Positions 1 through 12,093 of a stretch of 64,000 nucleotides of DNA are shown in pieces. The notes under the pieces are model-generated. The model saw only the letters and a list, made by a program, of their open reading frames with translations. It did not search any database and was not told the DNA's origin. The number at the start of each line of letters is the position of its first letter. The first letter of the stretch is position 1. The stretch lies in NCBI GenBank assembly GCA_948099385.1, contig CANUEZ040000180.1:4982501-5046500 (forward strand), read 5' to 3'. The translations under genes and the position numbers were made by a program. The stretch is from Fasciola hepatica (Eukaryota; Platyhelminthes; Trematoda; Plagiorchiida; Fasciolidae).

Positions 1-132
1 ATCTCTGTCCATGGCCAGGTCGGCAAATTCGGTGTTATACAATTGCTGGAATGCCTGTTCGATGTTCGTCGTTTCCACCGAAATGCAGTTGATTTGTTTG
101 CCGCATCTGCCGTCTGTACTGCCATATAAAGT

Positions 133-1904
133 TTAACCGAATATGGCACGTACTGCATTGGGTGCTTTGCGGCTTCCTATCCTTTGATCCAGGACCCAAT
201 GAGCTTCCGGTACATCACAACCAATCAACCGATCAATTTCGTTGTTCTGACACTCCTTGATCGTAATCCTGTCAAGATACGGCCACTGGGTCAGAATCGA
301 TTGCACTGACTGAGGTGCTCTCATCGGCAGGTCCTTTACATTGAATGCTTCTAGGGTTACTGCTCTATTATTGCCGACCAAGGAAGCGAGTTGTAAGTGC
401 AGTTTGGTCGACTGGATTACTTCGGTGCCACTCACTGTGCTTACTGATAAAGAGGACTGACTCCCTCTAATCTCATATCTCTCTGCGAACTGCTTCCTTA
501 GAAGCGTGGTATCCGAGCCACTATCTATGAAGGCCAACGCTTTGGCCACTCCTGTTGGGGTCACTAATCCCACGGCTACTATGCCTAAACGTACTGGTTT
601 ATTGGTAGATCGTGACGTTGAACAAATAACGCTGGGTTTGGTACTCGCCTCGGGTAAGGTTACTCTCGCCTGGTGCAGCAACCGATGGTGTCTGCCCGTG
701 CAGTCCTCGTAACCACATCGGTTCCTTGTCCTAAAGGCTGCCGCCCGGTGCGTGGTGTTGAGACAAATAAAACGCGCTATAGACATCCTCGCCATTCCCC
801 ACCGTTCGTCTATTGTGGCGTTGCCGAACTTGGAGCATTCTGGTACGCCGTGGCTGGTACCACAGGATCTGCAGTTGGGTTGCGCCGTAGCATCGCGTGA
901 AATGGCATGTGTATTGGTCAAAGGTTGGTATTTTGGATGTTCCCGTGCAGGGGTTTGAGCCTGGCTATTACTGGGCTTGTTTGCCCGGTTGCTGCCCCGG
1001 ATGAGCCGGCCAAATCTGCTATCGGCTATCTTCGTTTGCCTGTCCAAGTATTCGGTCAAGTCTTCGAAGTTTGCCTCCCGGTCGACTCGGCTTATCCGTT
1101 CCGCCCCTTCCGCCCACCGGGAGAAATGTGACGGGCTATGTTTTCCAAAGTGTGCATGGCATCTAGTTCAGCCCTGTAACCTAAATGGTCGAGGGCTGTT
1201 GAGCAGTTTTGCATCTTAATCACCAGGTCGGCCATGGTGTAGACGTCGCCCTTGGTTCTCTTTGCCTCTACCATCACGCCCTCTATTAGGTTACGGGCTA
1301 CTTTGAAAGGTTGGCCAAACAAGTCCCTCAGAATCTTTCTTGCCCTTGTGTAGCCTTGTTCCGGGCCGAGCATGGTGCACCCGTCGATAGCTTCTCTTGC
1401 TCGGCCACGACAGTGAGTCAGATAGAGAAGCCTTTGCCCAGGGTCGGTTATCTTATTTTCGACGAACGTCTCGAACTTCTTGACAAACTTACAGTATTGT
1501 TCAGCTCTCCCGTCGAAAACCGTTAGTTCCACTCTAGGCAAATCGATCGATGGTGGTTTGTAATCGGCGACCGGCGTGGGGTTCCCTAACTTATTGCACC
1601 CTGATCTATCGGAAGTGTCGAAGTCGCTGGTCTGGTGCTCTCGCTCTTTCTGTGTACACTTCTTTTCTGCTTCCTGTGCCTGTAGTCTAGCCGATAGTAA
1701 CTGTTGTTCTAGGTCTAGTATTCTCAGCCTATATAGGTCAACATCCTCACAATCCATATTGCTCTCATTAACACATGGACCAGCACTGACAGGACTAGGA
1801 GATCTAACACTAACTAAAGAATCATATGTACCCAAAACCTCCCCAGAGACTTGCCGTATTACTTCCTGTCCGGATTCCAATGTTTTGGATCCTTTTCTTG
1901 GCAT
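133..1904 (-). pseudogene. Pao/BEL gag and protease region, frameshifted (copy 1)
   Basis: Gag starts at 1904 with MPRKGSK, the same start as in the other two copies, and reads openly to about 1092. There, relative to copy 2, about 14 bases are missing and the frame shifts. The next frame (1059-133) resumes with the EYLDRQTKIADSRFGRLIR segment, then CRSCGTSHGVPEC (a CX2CX3HX4C knuckle). The following knuckle has lost its first and last cysteines (RFICLNTTHRAAAF against CFICLNTTHRAAAC in copy 2). The protease motif FIDSGSDTTLL is present. A further break near 133-150 puts the continuation into another frame. Unlike copies 2 and 3, the gag/knuckle junction here has no in-frame stop. Non-functional. 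Confidence 0.85.
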
Positions 1905-1945
1905 TTTGCGTGTTTTTCCTCGTTTCAAATTGATCTATTGAGTAT

Positions 1946-2305
1946 TGTAACGAACGTTTGAGCAATGCGTAGCCAAATTCACAACGGATCCCGAAATCAA
2001 AAGACGATTATCCGCGATATTCCACGATACTAGATTATTACATGAACAACGACATCAAAAAATACAAACCTCAATAATACGATCACAGGGACTCAACAAC
2101 GAGAAACCGACTAGCAGCACGTGCGTCACGCAGGTCCTGAACAAGGATGTGTCAAAGTAGCGCTCTGGGCGCGAACAAACAACAATTGGTCCATAGAAAC
2201 AACCAGTTGGTAAAGACAAGTCAATAGTGTAGGCAAATGAGTGATGCTAGGGAAAACACTGAATCGCGAGGGTTAAAGGGGGATTTTCCACGACCGGTTG
2301 TTACA
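1946..2305 (-). repeat. 5' LTR of Pao/BEL copy 1
   Basis: A 360-bp reverse-complement match to the 378-bp LTRs of copy 2. On the minus strand it begins TGTAACA at 2305. A deletion of roughly 16 bp relative to the other LTRs explains most of the length difference. Confidence 0.9.
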
Positions 2306-2399
2306 GACGCAGTAAAACATCCCTCATGCTTCTTCGAGGTAGTTAAGAGAACTCCCATGTGTGGGGGCATTTACGGCATACTGACGTATTAAACTATCA

Positions 2400-3191
2400 T
2401 ACACCGTGACACACACACTTACATGATACACGTTTATACTTCGTGACCTCCATGAAAACACGCCGCAGGGCTTATTGTTCCTCGTTTATCCGTTACATTA
2501 TGGAAGATCACCCCCGTAAGTGATGGTCGCTACTATTCACCCGTGTACCGGTGCTCACCCATGACACCCACTCCCACCCCCCCCCCACACACAAACACTC
2601 CGCCGAAAAGCAACTGCTCACCTGAGGACAGCACCTTTGCTTCGCTTTCACGCCCGCCGTCGATCAGCCGTTTTCATGGACGAAGTAGAGTAACCTTGCG
2701 TCGGTGTAGCCACTGGATCGAGTGCGATCGTGAGTAGAACGTTGACGACAAGATATTAGGTACGGGCACTGAGAGTAGGGCATAGATAGGTAGGAAGAAT
2801 CAGCAACTTATTCCAAACCTTTGAGTCTGCCAAGATTCGGGAGGAATTTGATGTGATGTGGAACGACCGGTCGTGGAAAATCCCCCAAAACCACCGCAGT
2901 TTCCATGTTCCCTTAACATCACTCACCTATTTTCACTATTGACTCGTTTTATGTACTGTTTCTTTCTACTGGCCAATGCTTATTTGTTCGCGCCCAGTGC
3001 GTTGCTCTGCCATGTCCCTGCTCTGGACCTGCGTGAGGCACGTGCTCCTTTCTTGCACACAATTGAGGTGGGTATTTTTTCGTGTCATCGTTCATCTGAT
3101 AATCTAGTATCGTAGAATTTCACGGATAATCGCCTTTTGATTTCGGGATCTGTTGCGAATTCGGCTACGCATTGCTCAGACGTGTCTTACA
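2400..3191 (+). mobile_element. 3' end of an old Pao/BEL copy: 3' UTR plus LTR
   Basis: The 2859-3191 stretch is a degraded plus-strand LTR of the family (GGTCGTGGAAAATCCCCC near its start, TTCGCGCCCAG in the middle, GGCTACGCATTGCTCAGACG near the end). The roughly 450 bp before it align loosely with the 3' untranslated region just before the 3' LTR of copy 2: a CA/CCC-rich stretch, then CACGCCCGCC, then GGTAGGAAGAATCAG and the purine-rich block before the LTR. This is therefore a true 3' end and not a solo LTR. The left boundary is approximate, and 2306-2400 is unassigned. It appears to be interrupted on the left by copy 1. Confidence 0.7.
2859..3191 (+). repeat. Diverged 3' LTR of the old Pao/BEL copy
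   Basis: About 333 bp, recognisable along its whole length against the copy 2 LTR but with many substitutions and a deletion around the CTGCTATTCGG part. It ends CTTACA where the younger LTRs end GTAACA. Confidence 0.75.
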
Positions 3192-4310
3192 ATGCCCTGG
3201 TCCCCAGTGGATAGAGGATGTACGGCACTCTTTGTTGAGCCTTCCGACTGCACATGGCTATAGAATTATTTTCAGCTGTTGCCCAACACCATGGGCCAAT
3301 CTGAGCTCAAATTCTGGCTTGGAAGTTCGCAGAAGGCTCACAGTCCCTATTCTAAGCTTTGTATTGTTGTTCCAGGCTAGCGACTGCCGGAAGCTTTGTG
3401 CTTGTTCCAGCTGCCGTTTCCGCGTTTGATGGCCTCGGCTATTGCAGCCTTCCACCACATGGGTCTTCCCTCCCCACTCATCCGTTTCATGGGTGCGAAC
3501 TCTTCCATTAGGATAATCAGGAATCCCTTTATGACCTGCCAGCCTTCCTCGACAGTAGTCCACTCTATCGTGTCCCAGGTCGAACCCATCGCCCTATTAC
3601 GAAGCCTATCTATGTCCATACTGCCGAAATGTCTAACCAGGCTTGAGGGCACCTTGGTTTACCAAATGCATAAGGTGATTAGACAAACACGTGATCACTC
3701 CTGCCCAGCGGTGAACAGTAGTGCAATCCAGACCCATCGTAGGGGAGATTCATTATTGCTAGATCCAGCAAGGATGGGAGGCATCCAGTCCTACTTCTGG
3801 TATTTTCCCTAATGTGCTGGTGCAACGCATTGGCATGCAGCCGTTCTAGGTAGATTTGCTCCTCCGATCCCGGCACGCAGACCTCAGCCATCCAGTCGAT
3901 TTTGGGAATATTGAAGTCACCCACTATGAGGGTCTTTTGTGCATCCTTAACTAGTTCAGTCAAAGTCCGCTATAAACAAACGTCCTCGTAGTGGTTTGTA
4001 CCTGGTGCCCTGTAGACACAGACAACGTTAACTCTTCTGCCTGAAAGGATGATCGTAACGGCACATAACTGGATATTGCGAGTGCACATCTTGGTCTGAG
4101 ACTCAAGGTGGTTTGTACCCGACCTAACGAGGATGGCTACTCCTCCACCCAGGCGATCGTGTCCTCTATTGTCTGGTCGAGCCAGGCTGCCCTCGGTGCC
4201 AGACCACCAAGCCTTATTCTACGCTCTTCTGGCATGACTTGGTATCTACCCTCGGTGGTGTGAGCAACTACTGCTGCCTTCGCCAGCAATCTATCTATAC
4301 CGGACAGTAT
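3192..4310 (-). pseudogene. CR1-like LINE fragment: endonuclease and linker
   Basis: Read on the minus strand, 4310-3680 resembles the end of an apurinic-type LINE endonuclease: LIVGDFNIPKIDW, then CLPSLLDLAIMN and GRSDHVFV. The downstream stretch to 3192 resembles the linker before RT (PMWWKAAIAEAIKRGNGSWNKHK, then AWNNNTKLR with LRLAHGVGQQLK). Frames change several times, so it is dead. It lies downstream of LINE fragment A (4311-6890) on the same strand, although an endonuclease should come upstream of RT. It therefore belongs to a different insertion. Its 3' continuation stops at the old Pao LTR (3191). Confidence 0.65.
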
Positions 4311-6890
4311 TGAAGTCTTGAACTACTTCGCGGGCTTGAGACCTTGAGCCCCATTTTCCCTGTTCCCGAGGAAATCTTTGATCATCTGTCAGATTCACTG
4401 AGATGAAACAAAAGTAAGAGGAAGAGAAGGCGGGGTGAGGGCGGCAACAAAAACAAAACATGCCTAACATCATGCAATGTCTCATTACTGGCAATGCCTT
4501 AAGCGGAAAGGGGATGCAACATTCATGAACACATGGCGGAGTGGAAACGCAATTAAACACATCTATTCCACTTTTTGGACAGGGAGCTACTGAGAAAGAC
4601 CTAGGGAGAGGTCTAACTTTTTCTCGAAGATAGTTTTGTTCTGCGAAAAACAATGCCCCCGGAAGAGCCTTCCACAGAGTAATAACCATGTAGCTAGAAA
4701 AGTTAATTCGTGGAGATGTACTTGGTCTCGGACTAAAAACCTTTCCTCAGTGACTACGAAGAGAAGAGGCTAGACAGAAGGAGCAGAGGCGATCGCTTTG
4801 ACCCGATCCAAGAAAGCAAAACATCAAAAACAGATCACCCATTAGGCGCCTTAAGTCAAGGGGATAGAGCTTGAGGAGTGAGAGGCGGACGGGATAAGGT
4901 CGGCGGCACGGGCCCAGCATCGCTTTTTGGAGGCCCTCCGAACCCTTTCCAGGATCTCGCAAACTCGGACAAGACCATAGTGCACAATCTGATGACCGTA
5001 CCATAACGGACGGCGGATGTACGTGCTGCGAATTATGGGAAAATCAACAGTAGAGATGCTCGGGATCTTTGAATCTTATTTAGGATCTAGAAGGCGTGTT
5101 AATGATGACCGGAAAATGATAGGTTACAACCTAACCAGGAACTGGGGGCCTTGTGTAGATCAACCCTTGGCAGTTTGGTCTTTCCTTTATTGGAGAACGT
5201 GTGACCAGCCTCTCCGCCGAAGACATGCGCACGCATTTGTCATCACGACCTGGAAGGTTCCAATCCTTGGACCAGCGTTTTGTTTCGTCAACTGCTATTT
5301 TCGTGTTTTCAACTCCTGAACTGCAGAGGGTTACATCGTCTGCATACATGGCAATGTTCACTCGAGGGGTCGTCGGAAGATCGTTTGTGTAGATCAAGAA
5401 AAGAAGAAGGCCTAAGACCGACCCTTGTGGAACCCTGGTTGTTACTGGGACTGTTGAGATAAAACATTCCCCACCTTGACCACTAAGGTGATGTCAGCAA
5501 GGAAGCCAAGTAAGGTGTTCAAAATGGAGCCCGTACTTCCGAAAGTTTGCAGAATACAAAGAAGAGTGGCATGGGGGATCTTGTCGAAGGCCCTAGCAAA
5601 ATCGAGGAGTACAACGTGTGGGAGCCAGCCATCTTCGTGAGCTTTCGTCACACTATCCATAACAGTAAGCATATTGGTGATGTTTAAATTGTCTGAAAAA
5701 TCCCACAGAACACCTTAGAATAAACAGCCTGGCGAAGACGCTCGTTTTCAGTGATTCGTACTCATACAGGTACATAAGTATATATATGACTCACAAAATA
5801 AGAACGGAGAATAATAATCCAAATCCAAATTTGTGCAAGCACTGATGCTTCCGTGGCCCTCTTCTTGTTCCCGGACACATGTGAAACCACTTGAACGTTC
5901 CACACTGTGATCAATTTCACATGCACACAGGCACAAGTAGAGACAGATTTGGATTATCATTCTTTGTTCTTATTTTGTGAGTCATATATATTGTTATGTA
6001 TTGGTATGAGTACGAATAACTGAAAACCAGCTTGTTCGCCACGCTGTTTTTCTCAATATTGGTGATGCATGATCTGCCGGGAAGAAACCCATGCGGGGAT
6101 TGGGAGATGATCCTGCTTGTATGCAGATGGGAAGAACCGCACTCTTAAGAATTCTTCCGAAGGTTTCGCGGGTGAGGCTGGTCCAACTTATGGGCCTGTA
6201 CCCTGAAGCAAGTTACATACTACCCTTCTTATAGATGGGTGCAATGACTGCCTTTTTTCCAGATGCTGGAGAAATCTCCATCTTCGGCACATCGCTGATA
6301 AAGAGATGCATAAGGAGCAGCTAATGTGTCCGCGGTTTCCTTTCGAATGCGGGGGTGGTTTAAGTCAGGACCTATGGAGTAATATAGGTTGAGCCAAGGG
6401 AAACCTTGTGCGACTGCACAAATAGGAATAGTGATGCGGTTAACGGTAGCGACAAGAGATATTGGGCTCATGGCGGTGTGAGCTGATATCGGTATGGAGC
6501 CAGAAACTGAATGAAAGTAGGAGCTGAAGGCCTAGATTACTTGGTTGAGGGAGAGAACAGTGTTAGAGGACGGGAGTATGCGCAAGCCTAAAGTGAGACC
6601 AGATGCTCGCACAGATAGGATTTTTGAAACTCCCCAGGAGCTGCGGCTTCGGGCTTGTTGCGGTTTGATTTCGGCTTGCGTTTATAGTGAACGGCCGATC
6701 ATACCCGTCTATCGCTTGTTTGACTGTATGTTTCGCACACACGAAAAAAGCAAGCGCTACTTCCAACGGGCTTCACCGGCACTCGACAGCGTGCCGTCTC
6801 TGTACCGAGGCCCTGTGAGAATACACGCGGATTTCACTCCACGGTCTTTCCTTTTTGACTTCATCGACGAGTACGGCCTTAGAATCTGAG
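4311..6890 (-). pseudogene. CR1-like LINE, fragment A: linker, RT and C-terminus
   Basis: Minus strand, in order: linker remnant (about 6760-6600), RT N-terminal part with GPDLNHPRIRKETADTLAAP and DGDFSSIWKKGS (6471-6229), the RT palm with VVLLDFARAFDKIPHATLL (5672-5442), then the catalytic YADD box in IAMYADDVTLCSSG (5397-5131). Next is the C-terminal region with CALWSCPSLRDPGKGSEGLQKAML and LYPLDLRRLMGDL (5004-4747), and a last stretch near 4690 (VITLWKALPGA). The order and motifs match the CR1/Jockey group of non-LTR retrotransposons. At least four frame breaks separate the blocks, so no functional protein is made. Boundaries are approximate. Confidence 0.75.
5748..6010. repeat. Short inverted repeat inside LINE fragment A
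   Basis: The stretch beginning about 5754 (GATTCGTACTCATACAGGTACATAAGTATATATATGACTCACAAAATAAGAAC) reappears inverted near 5965-6018 (GTTCTTATTTTGTGAGTCATATATATTG, then GGTATGAGTACGAATAAC). About 160 bp lie between the arms. This is a foldback or small MITE-like insertion that splits the LINE reading frame between the RT blocks. No transposase is present. The family is not recognised. Confidence 0.6.
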
Positions 6891-7689
6891 GGAGTGCGTC
6901 CTCCAGTAATTTGCTGGAGAGGCTTCCCGTATCTTCAACAGGAAAAAAGAATGGGCTAGTAACAAAATGCCATATGCTTCACTGTATATAGGTACAGACA
7001 ATGGATGGTTGTTCACGGGTATTATACTATTATGATGTGGCGACAGATGTCGGAGCCGCTGGGTTGTTGAGCATCTACTTTTTGCTGCTTTTTCATTTGT
7101 TTCTTTTGAAAGCTGCGGAGGTGTTCAAGTGAAATATTTTTGAGGTTTTCTCGTTCCCCAGTGCATTCACCAGGAGGATCGCTGAGGTGGAGAGTTTGAA
7201 GGAGAAAAGCAAAAGTATAAACTTAGAAAAGGAAGAGATGAAGGGAGCGCGGAAATCAACCCGCATTTGAGTGGAAGGTGAAATACTGGTGGAAGCTACA
7301 ATGAACCTGGCCTATTTGGTTAGAATGAGAAGGTTTTTTGGGGGGACATTTCACCAAGCTATGGCACTACCTTCCTCGGGGAGAAAAAAGTCAACGGTTA
7401 TCACAAATTTAGAGTAAATCCAACCAGGTTGAGAGCCGGTGGCGCGGTGGAAGCTGGTGAGTTTTATGCGGTGGTAATGTGCTGTATGGTAACAGGGAGA
7501 CATGTTCCCTGAACCCTTTTGCCCAGGGGCTGACTTCACTCTTCTTTTCTTTTCCTTTCTTGGGCCCTTGTTGTTCAGGCACTTGGGCCCTTTAGTGTCC
7601 TTCGGGACTCTTTTACTCATGTAATTTTCGGCGGTCTAGTATCGCGCCTCACATTTTTGCCGGCCTCCACATTCAGGTTTCAAATTCAC
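6891..7689. other. No recognisable gene
   Basis: No open frame here resembles a known family. The sequence is purine-rich on the plus strand around 7140-7260. It is probably decayed repeat DNA lying between LINE fragments. Confidence 0.4.
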
Positions 7690-8699
7690 CATTATTTTGT
7701 GAAGCACTTTTACAGTTTATATTTAGGGGCCAACCGAAGAGTACTATACACTAGCCTTTTTTCTGTTTTTTAAGGATCTCACGCCAGACCAACAGTCACC
7801 ACCCCATTTTTGTTTGTTGACAGTAAGGGTAGTACCCTTTTGCTTTATTATGAGGTGTGGCTCTGGTTTCTTACCGTAGGGTCACGCCTCCTGGCTTGGT
7901 TCAATGTGTGGCCACAGGCGATGTTAAATCATACTGGTGTCGTCAAAAGTATTGAAATGGAGGTCTCAAGGTAAGCAGAATAATTGGTATTTTAAGGGCC
8001 TAAAAAGAAGGAAATTTTCAAAATGTTTTGCCAAAGGAGGAGGTGGAAGCTAGAACTCAATATCGCCCGCACCAAATCAACAATGAACAGCCCGTTTTAT
8101 TATTACTCTAGAAGTCTTGAGATGGTACACGGGTAAAGGGCTAAAGCCGAAAATGTTCCTGTATCCTTTGATTATCTTGTTAAATGAGTATCAGCGTTGA
8201 GTTGGAACGGGATAATAGAAAAGATGGAAAGGTTTAGAAATACGAAAACCTAGGAGTGTCTTGCATCTGGTGTTACCGACGTACTGGAAGATGGACCACA
8301 AGACATTGCGAAAGGGTTCAGGACACTGGTCTTGACTGCATCTTTCTTGGCTAATTGCCGATTATCCGGAAGATGGATCACTGGACAGTGGGAGAAAGTT
8401 CAGCTATGCGGCAGTCCGTTCAGCTTCATTGGCACGAAAGATTCCGTCATGGGGAATCTGTCAAACACCAAACGACGAAGCTTTCGATCCGCGCAGCGCG
8501 CGGCCTTGGGAACCATTCTGGCCAAGCTTGGTCCAGCATGTGGTTGAAATCAGGAATGGTAGTAAATGAGAAGACTGTCGGCGGCAGCTTATTCCAGGAG
8601 CTGACAACCCGATTTTTGAAGAAATTTTATCCCACATTTAGTTTGGATCTTTCTTTAACTTATGTTCCTGACCTCTCAGGTCGTCCATCGTCGCAGGGT
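7690..8699 (-). mobile_element. Likely 5' region of a CR1-like LINE (non-catalytic)
   Basis: Three places share the same antisense block: about 8106-8200, 11452-11535 and 30716-30800. Each has a GAAGTCTTGA/GAAGTCTTCA-type start, an ACACGGGT core and a downstream ATCTTGT or ATCTACTTGT. At 11.4 kb the block lies just upstream of a LINE endonuclease on the minus strand, so it marks the 5' part of this LINE group. A following block (TGCATC...GGAAGATGGA near 8262-8390) has a counterpart near 30945-30985. No catalytic domain is present in this copy. Confidence 0.45.
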
Positions 8700-11580
8700 T
8701 GAAAATTGTTCGGGGATTGGCCGCGTTGAAGTCCTTCGTAAACTTTAAATTTTCTATGAAGTCACCTACCAGTGTTCGTTTCCCGGAGAATAGGTTGGGA
8801 AAGGCCGGTCTTTCATCCTATTAGTCGGGCTTCTGACCCTCTACCATTTTGGTGGCAATACGTTGCACTCGTTCAATACAGTTTATGTCCCTCTGCAGGT
8901 AGGGTGACCAAGCTTGGACTCATTGCTTCATGTGGGGTCTAACCACCGCTTGGTATGGTGGCAAAACATTTGGGGTTTGGTAGATGTCCAAGCTCCTTTG
9001 AGTTGGAAGAGTTCTCTGTGCTCGGCTCCAGTTGGCTTCAGGCACTGGGCAGATGGTGTGGAATCATGGATGGTATTTATTTCCAAATCTCTCACCATCC
9101 TTGTCGGCCTGATCTTCGGTGAACCTTTGGGGGGGGGGGTGTAGTGTCAATGGGAAGTGGGACGGGAGGGCTGTCAGTAATTGGCTTTTTCAGACTTATG
9201 ATGGGAAGTCCTATATTGTTGTCTAGTGTATAGCTGATGGATGGCAGCCTCAATGTGGCTCCTGCTTCCCTTTTCTCCCACTTCACTGTCGTCCGTGGAT
9301 ATGTTACACGAATTCTTTTGGTTGTTTATGAAATCTCTGATGAACAGCAGGAACAGAAGTGAGGCTACAGCGGATCCTGGTGGAACTCCACCGACCACCT
9401 CTCCCGGGCTGGGTTGGTCATCACCAACCTTAACTCAAAAGGTTATGCCTTCAAGAGAGTCAGAGATCCAACTTTTCAGCGGGTCACTCAGACCAAAGTC
9501 GGTCATTTTCGCTGACAACAGTCGATAGTCTACGGCACCAAAAGCTTTGCTGAAGTCTAAGTAGCAGACATCTGTCTTTGGCCCTTCGTCAAGATGTCAG
9601 GTGACATCGTCTAGGAAGCATATTAGATTTGTTAGGCAGGAGCAGCTTTCGCAAAACCATGTTGCACATAATTTATCCCGCCATTTTCGGTGACATGCGC
9701 AACGATGAAATCTTTATTCAGCTTTTCGCTGCATCAGCCCATTACGCTGATCAGGCTGGTTGGTACCTAGTTCTCGCCTCTGTTTGAGGGCCATTTTTGT
9801 GGATGGCTACAACTAGGGCTTCTTCAGTCTACAGGGACTCTGCCTTCAAGGACAGGAGCGATGAAATGCATTTGGATTGGTTGACAGATTAGTTTTGCTA
9901 GAGGTTTTACCACTGCTGGGTGAATTTCATCTCACCCTGCTGCCTTATGTGGGTTTATTCCCTCCAACATGTTTGAGACTGTCTGTGGTGTACCTCCACG
10001 TCCTCCAGTTTGAGCACATGCCGAGAAGGATGCGCAATATGTGTGTCATTGTCGATCAGGTAATCATCTTGAAATAAATCTCAGCAGAACATTCGCTTTT
10101 TCACTTTTTCTCTTAGCCCCTCCGTCATCCTCACGGTATGGTTCTGCAACCCTTTCCCTGAGGGCCGCCTTTGATTTTATATAGCTGTGGAGTCCCTTCG
10201 GGTTTGATCTTACTTGCGATGCTAGTTTTAGTTCATAATGGAATTTTGCCGAAAGTTGGACCTTGATGGCTCTGTTCCTTCCTTGTTTGTATTCCTCCAA
10301 CAATTGATGGCTGTGAAACTGTAGATATCTCTGTCAGCTGCGGTTTTGTTGTTGTAAAGTCCGCTTAATCGCTAGTGCCCACCGTGGGGAATTGTTATGG
10401 ATCATCATGCCTTTGGTAGTGGCGAATCCGTCGGTAGGTGCTAATAAACCATCTTCGAAGGTTTCCCATTCCTTTTCTAGTATCGGATTTTCCCTCTGTG
10501 GCAGCCAGCTCGTCTCTAGGGCTCTCTGTGGGAGGCATCCTCTATCTATTCGTCCAAAACTTCTGACGAGTATTGTGCTCTCAGATTTTTTACGCCCTTC
10601 ATTTGAAAGCTGAGCGCGCTATGATCACTCTTCCATAACTGTGCCGGGATCATCATCCACTGACGTCGTATTCGCTAGTGGTGAAGATTGAGTTTAGAAG
10701 GGATGGTACTTAACGTGTGCGGTGCCTGGTAGGCTTTCTGACACGTTGCCCTAGGTTGAGTAGCTCCGACCAGTCAATGAGTGCCCTCTCATATTCGGTA
10801 GTGGCTCCGCTGTATTCCTCAAGTTGGTGTTGGGTGCGTTGGAATCCCCTATCAACACTATGTCTGTGGCGGCCTGTTTGAATCGAAACAGAAAGCTAAG
10901 GAGTTCCCCATTATCCTCTGCGTTGTGTCTGGACTGCTATATACACAGGCGATCAAGCTGATTGTGTCCCCTACTGGTAGAACACACGCAACAGCCTGAA
11001 CACCGTCAGTGCATGCGGAGTTCGAGTGCCAAATTCGTTGTATTCAGGCCTCCCTAGAAGCAGCACATCTCCTCCCCGTGGCCCAGTTTTGCGCTTTACC
11101 TGGTAGATGAAGCAGTTTCTTTGCAGTGGACAGTTTATATGCTCTACTGCGGTCAACCACGTTTCGGACTCTGTAATGACATCGATATGGTGGCAACCGT
11201 CAGAAAGATCCCCCAACTTTGTCCGAAGGCTGGAGGCGTTAGAATATCACACTTCTGTCATGAAGCCCTGAAACTCTTCAAAGTTATAGTGTATTGTTTG
11301 AGGGCCCTCCGGGGGCAGAACCCGGGAGGTCAAACCATTTTTTGATACGTCTGTATCTGGAGCCTCCAATTTACCCCAATATACAGCTTCGTTGGTCGGT
11401 GCCGTGCAGAGTTACGTCTTTTGTGACATACTTTTCCGCGGATTGCTTTGTCAGGTCTTGAAGTCTTGAAGTGGCACACGGGTTCAAAGCTGGAGCCCAA
11501 GTGTCCTTGATTCTTGAAGTATCTACTTGTCTGTAGTAATCGTTCGCTGAAGCTAAAAGAACTTGACAACAGGAGTTTCG
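8700..11580 (-). pseudogene. CR1-like LINE, fragment B: nearly full-order but broken
   Basis: Minus strand from 11580: a 5' segment (YFKNQGHLGSSFEPVCHFKTS), endonuclease start near 11216 (HIDVITESETWLT, then GPRGGDVLLLGR), linker at 10303-10064 (AIKVQLSAKFHYELKLA, NPKGLHSYIKSKAAL). RT follows at 9400-9170 (GGVPPGSAVASLLFLLFIRDFINN, a degraded GxPQGSVLGPLLFLLFINDL box), with the C-terminal tail at about 9000-8700 (AWSPYLQKDINCIERVQRIATKMVEGQK). The catalytic box is degraded (STDDSEVG where YADD is expected). Multiple frameshifts and stops make it a relic, but all four LINE regions are present in the right order. Confidence 0.75.
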
Positions 11581-12093
11581 CAGTGTAGTATGCCCAATTT
11601 GGTTCAGTTCTGTTCGTTTTTCAGGACCTCACGGCAGTCTGTCAGGTCGTCCAGTTTCTTCTCATAATTAGCTCTTTGACCTCCAGGTGATTCGACTTTA
11701 CGAAGGGCCTCCTCTCATTAGTGGGCGTGTCTGGGAACAATCGGACAGGAAAATGTGGATTAGACCCGCCTCAGTGCTTCATTCCGGTTTTTGCCTCAGA
11801 ATCATGCTGTTAGCCGTCAACTCAGCTTCAGTAATCACCTCGGGGGGGGGGGGGGTGGAATCAAAGACAGACAAAAGGTGAGAGACGGTATAGTGACAGA
11901 TGGGGTTCTAGTAGCCACTCTCAACAAACAGCCTCTCTCAGGCCTTATCCAAGCTGGACGTAGTTGTAGCTACCTGCAGATGACTAAGTTTGAGTGTATG
12001 ACTTCATGACCAACAATTACTTCGGACAGAATTAACCAATTAACACTCAGATCTAAGCAGTTTGCATGTTGCTCGATACCACAAGGCTGCTTT
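11581..12093. other. Unassigned, possibly LINE 5' sequence; 13-base G run
   Basis: The start (TTTTTCAGGACCTCACGGCAG near 11620) loosely matches 7770-7790, so part may be the 5' end of LINE fragment B. An uninterrupted run of about 13 G lies near 11842-11854. No protein family is recognised. Confidence 0.35.

Larger units (their letters stand above)
1..2305 (-). mobile_element. Pao/BEL LTR retrotransposon, copy 1 (5' part, runs off window)
   Basis: On the minus strand this reads 5' LTR (2305 to 1946), short leader, gag (from 1904), zinc-knuckle region, aspartic protease region, and the start of the stretch leading to RT, which continues to base 1. It matches copy 2 (20664-27368) domain for domain but is clearly more diverged than copy 3, so it is probably an older or different subfamily member. 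The rest lies beyond the left edge, so the 3' LTR and target duplication cannot be checked. The outer end abuts the 3' region of another family member in the opposite orientation (about 2400-3191), suggesting a nested insertion. Confidence 0.88.
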
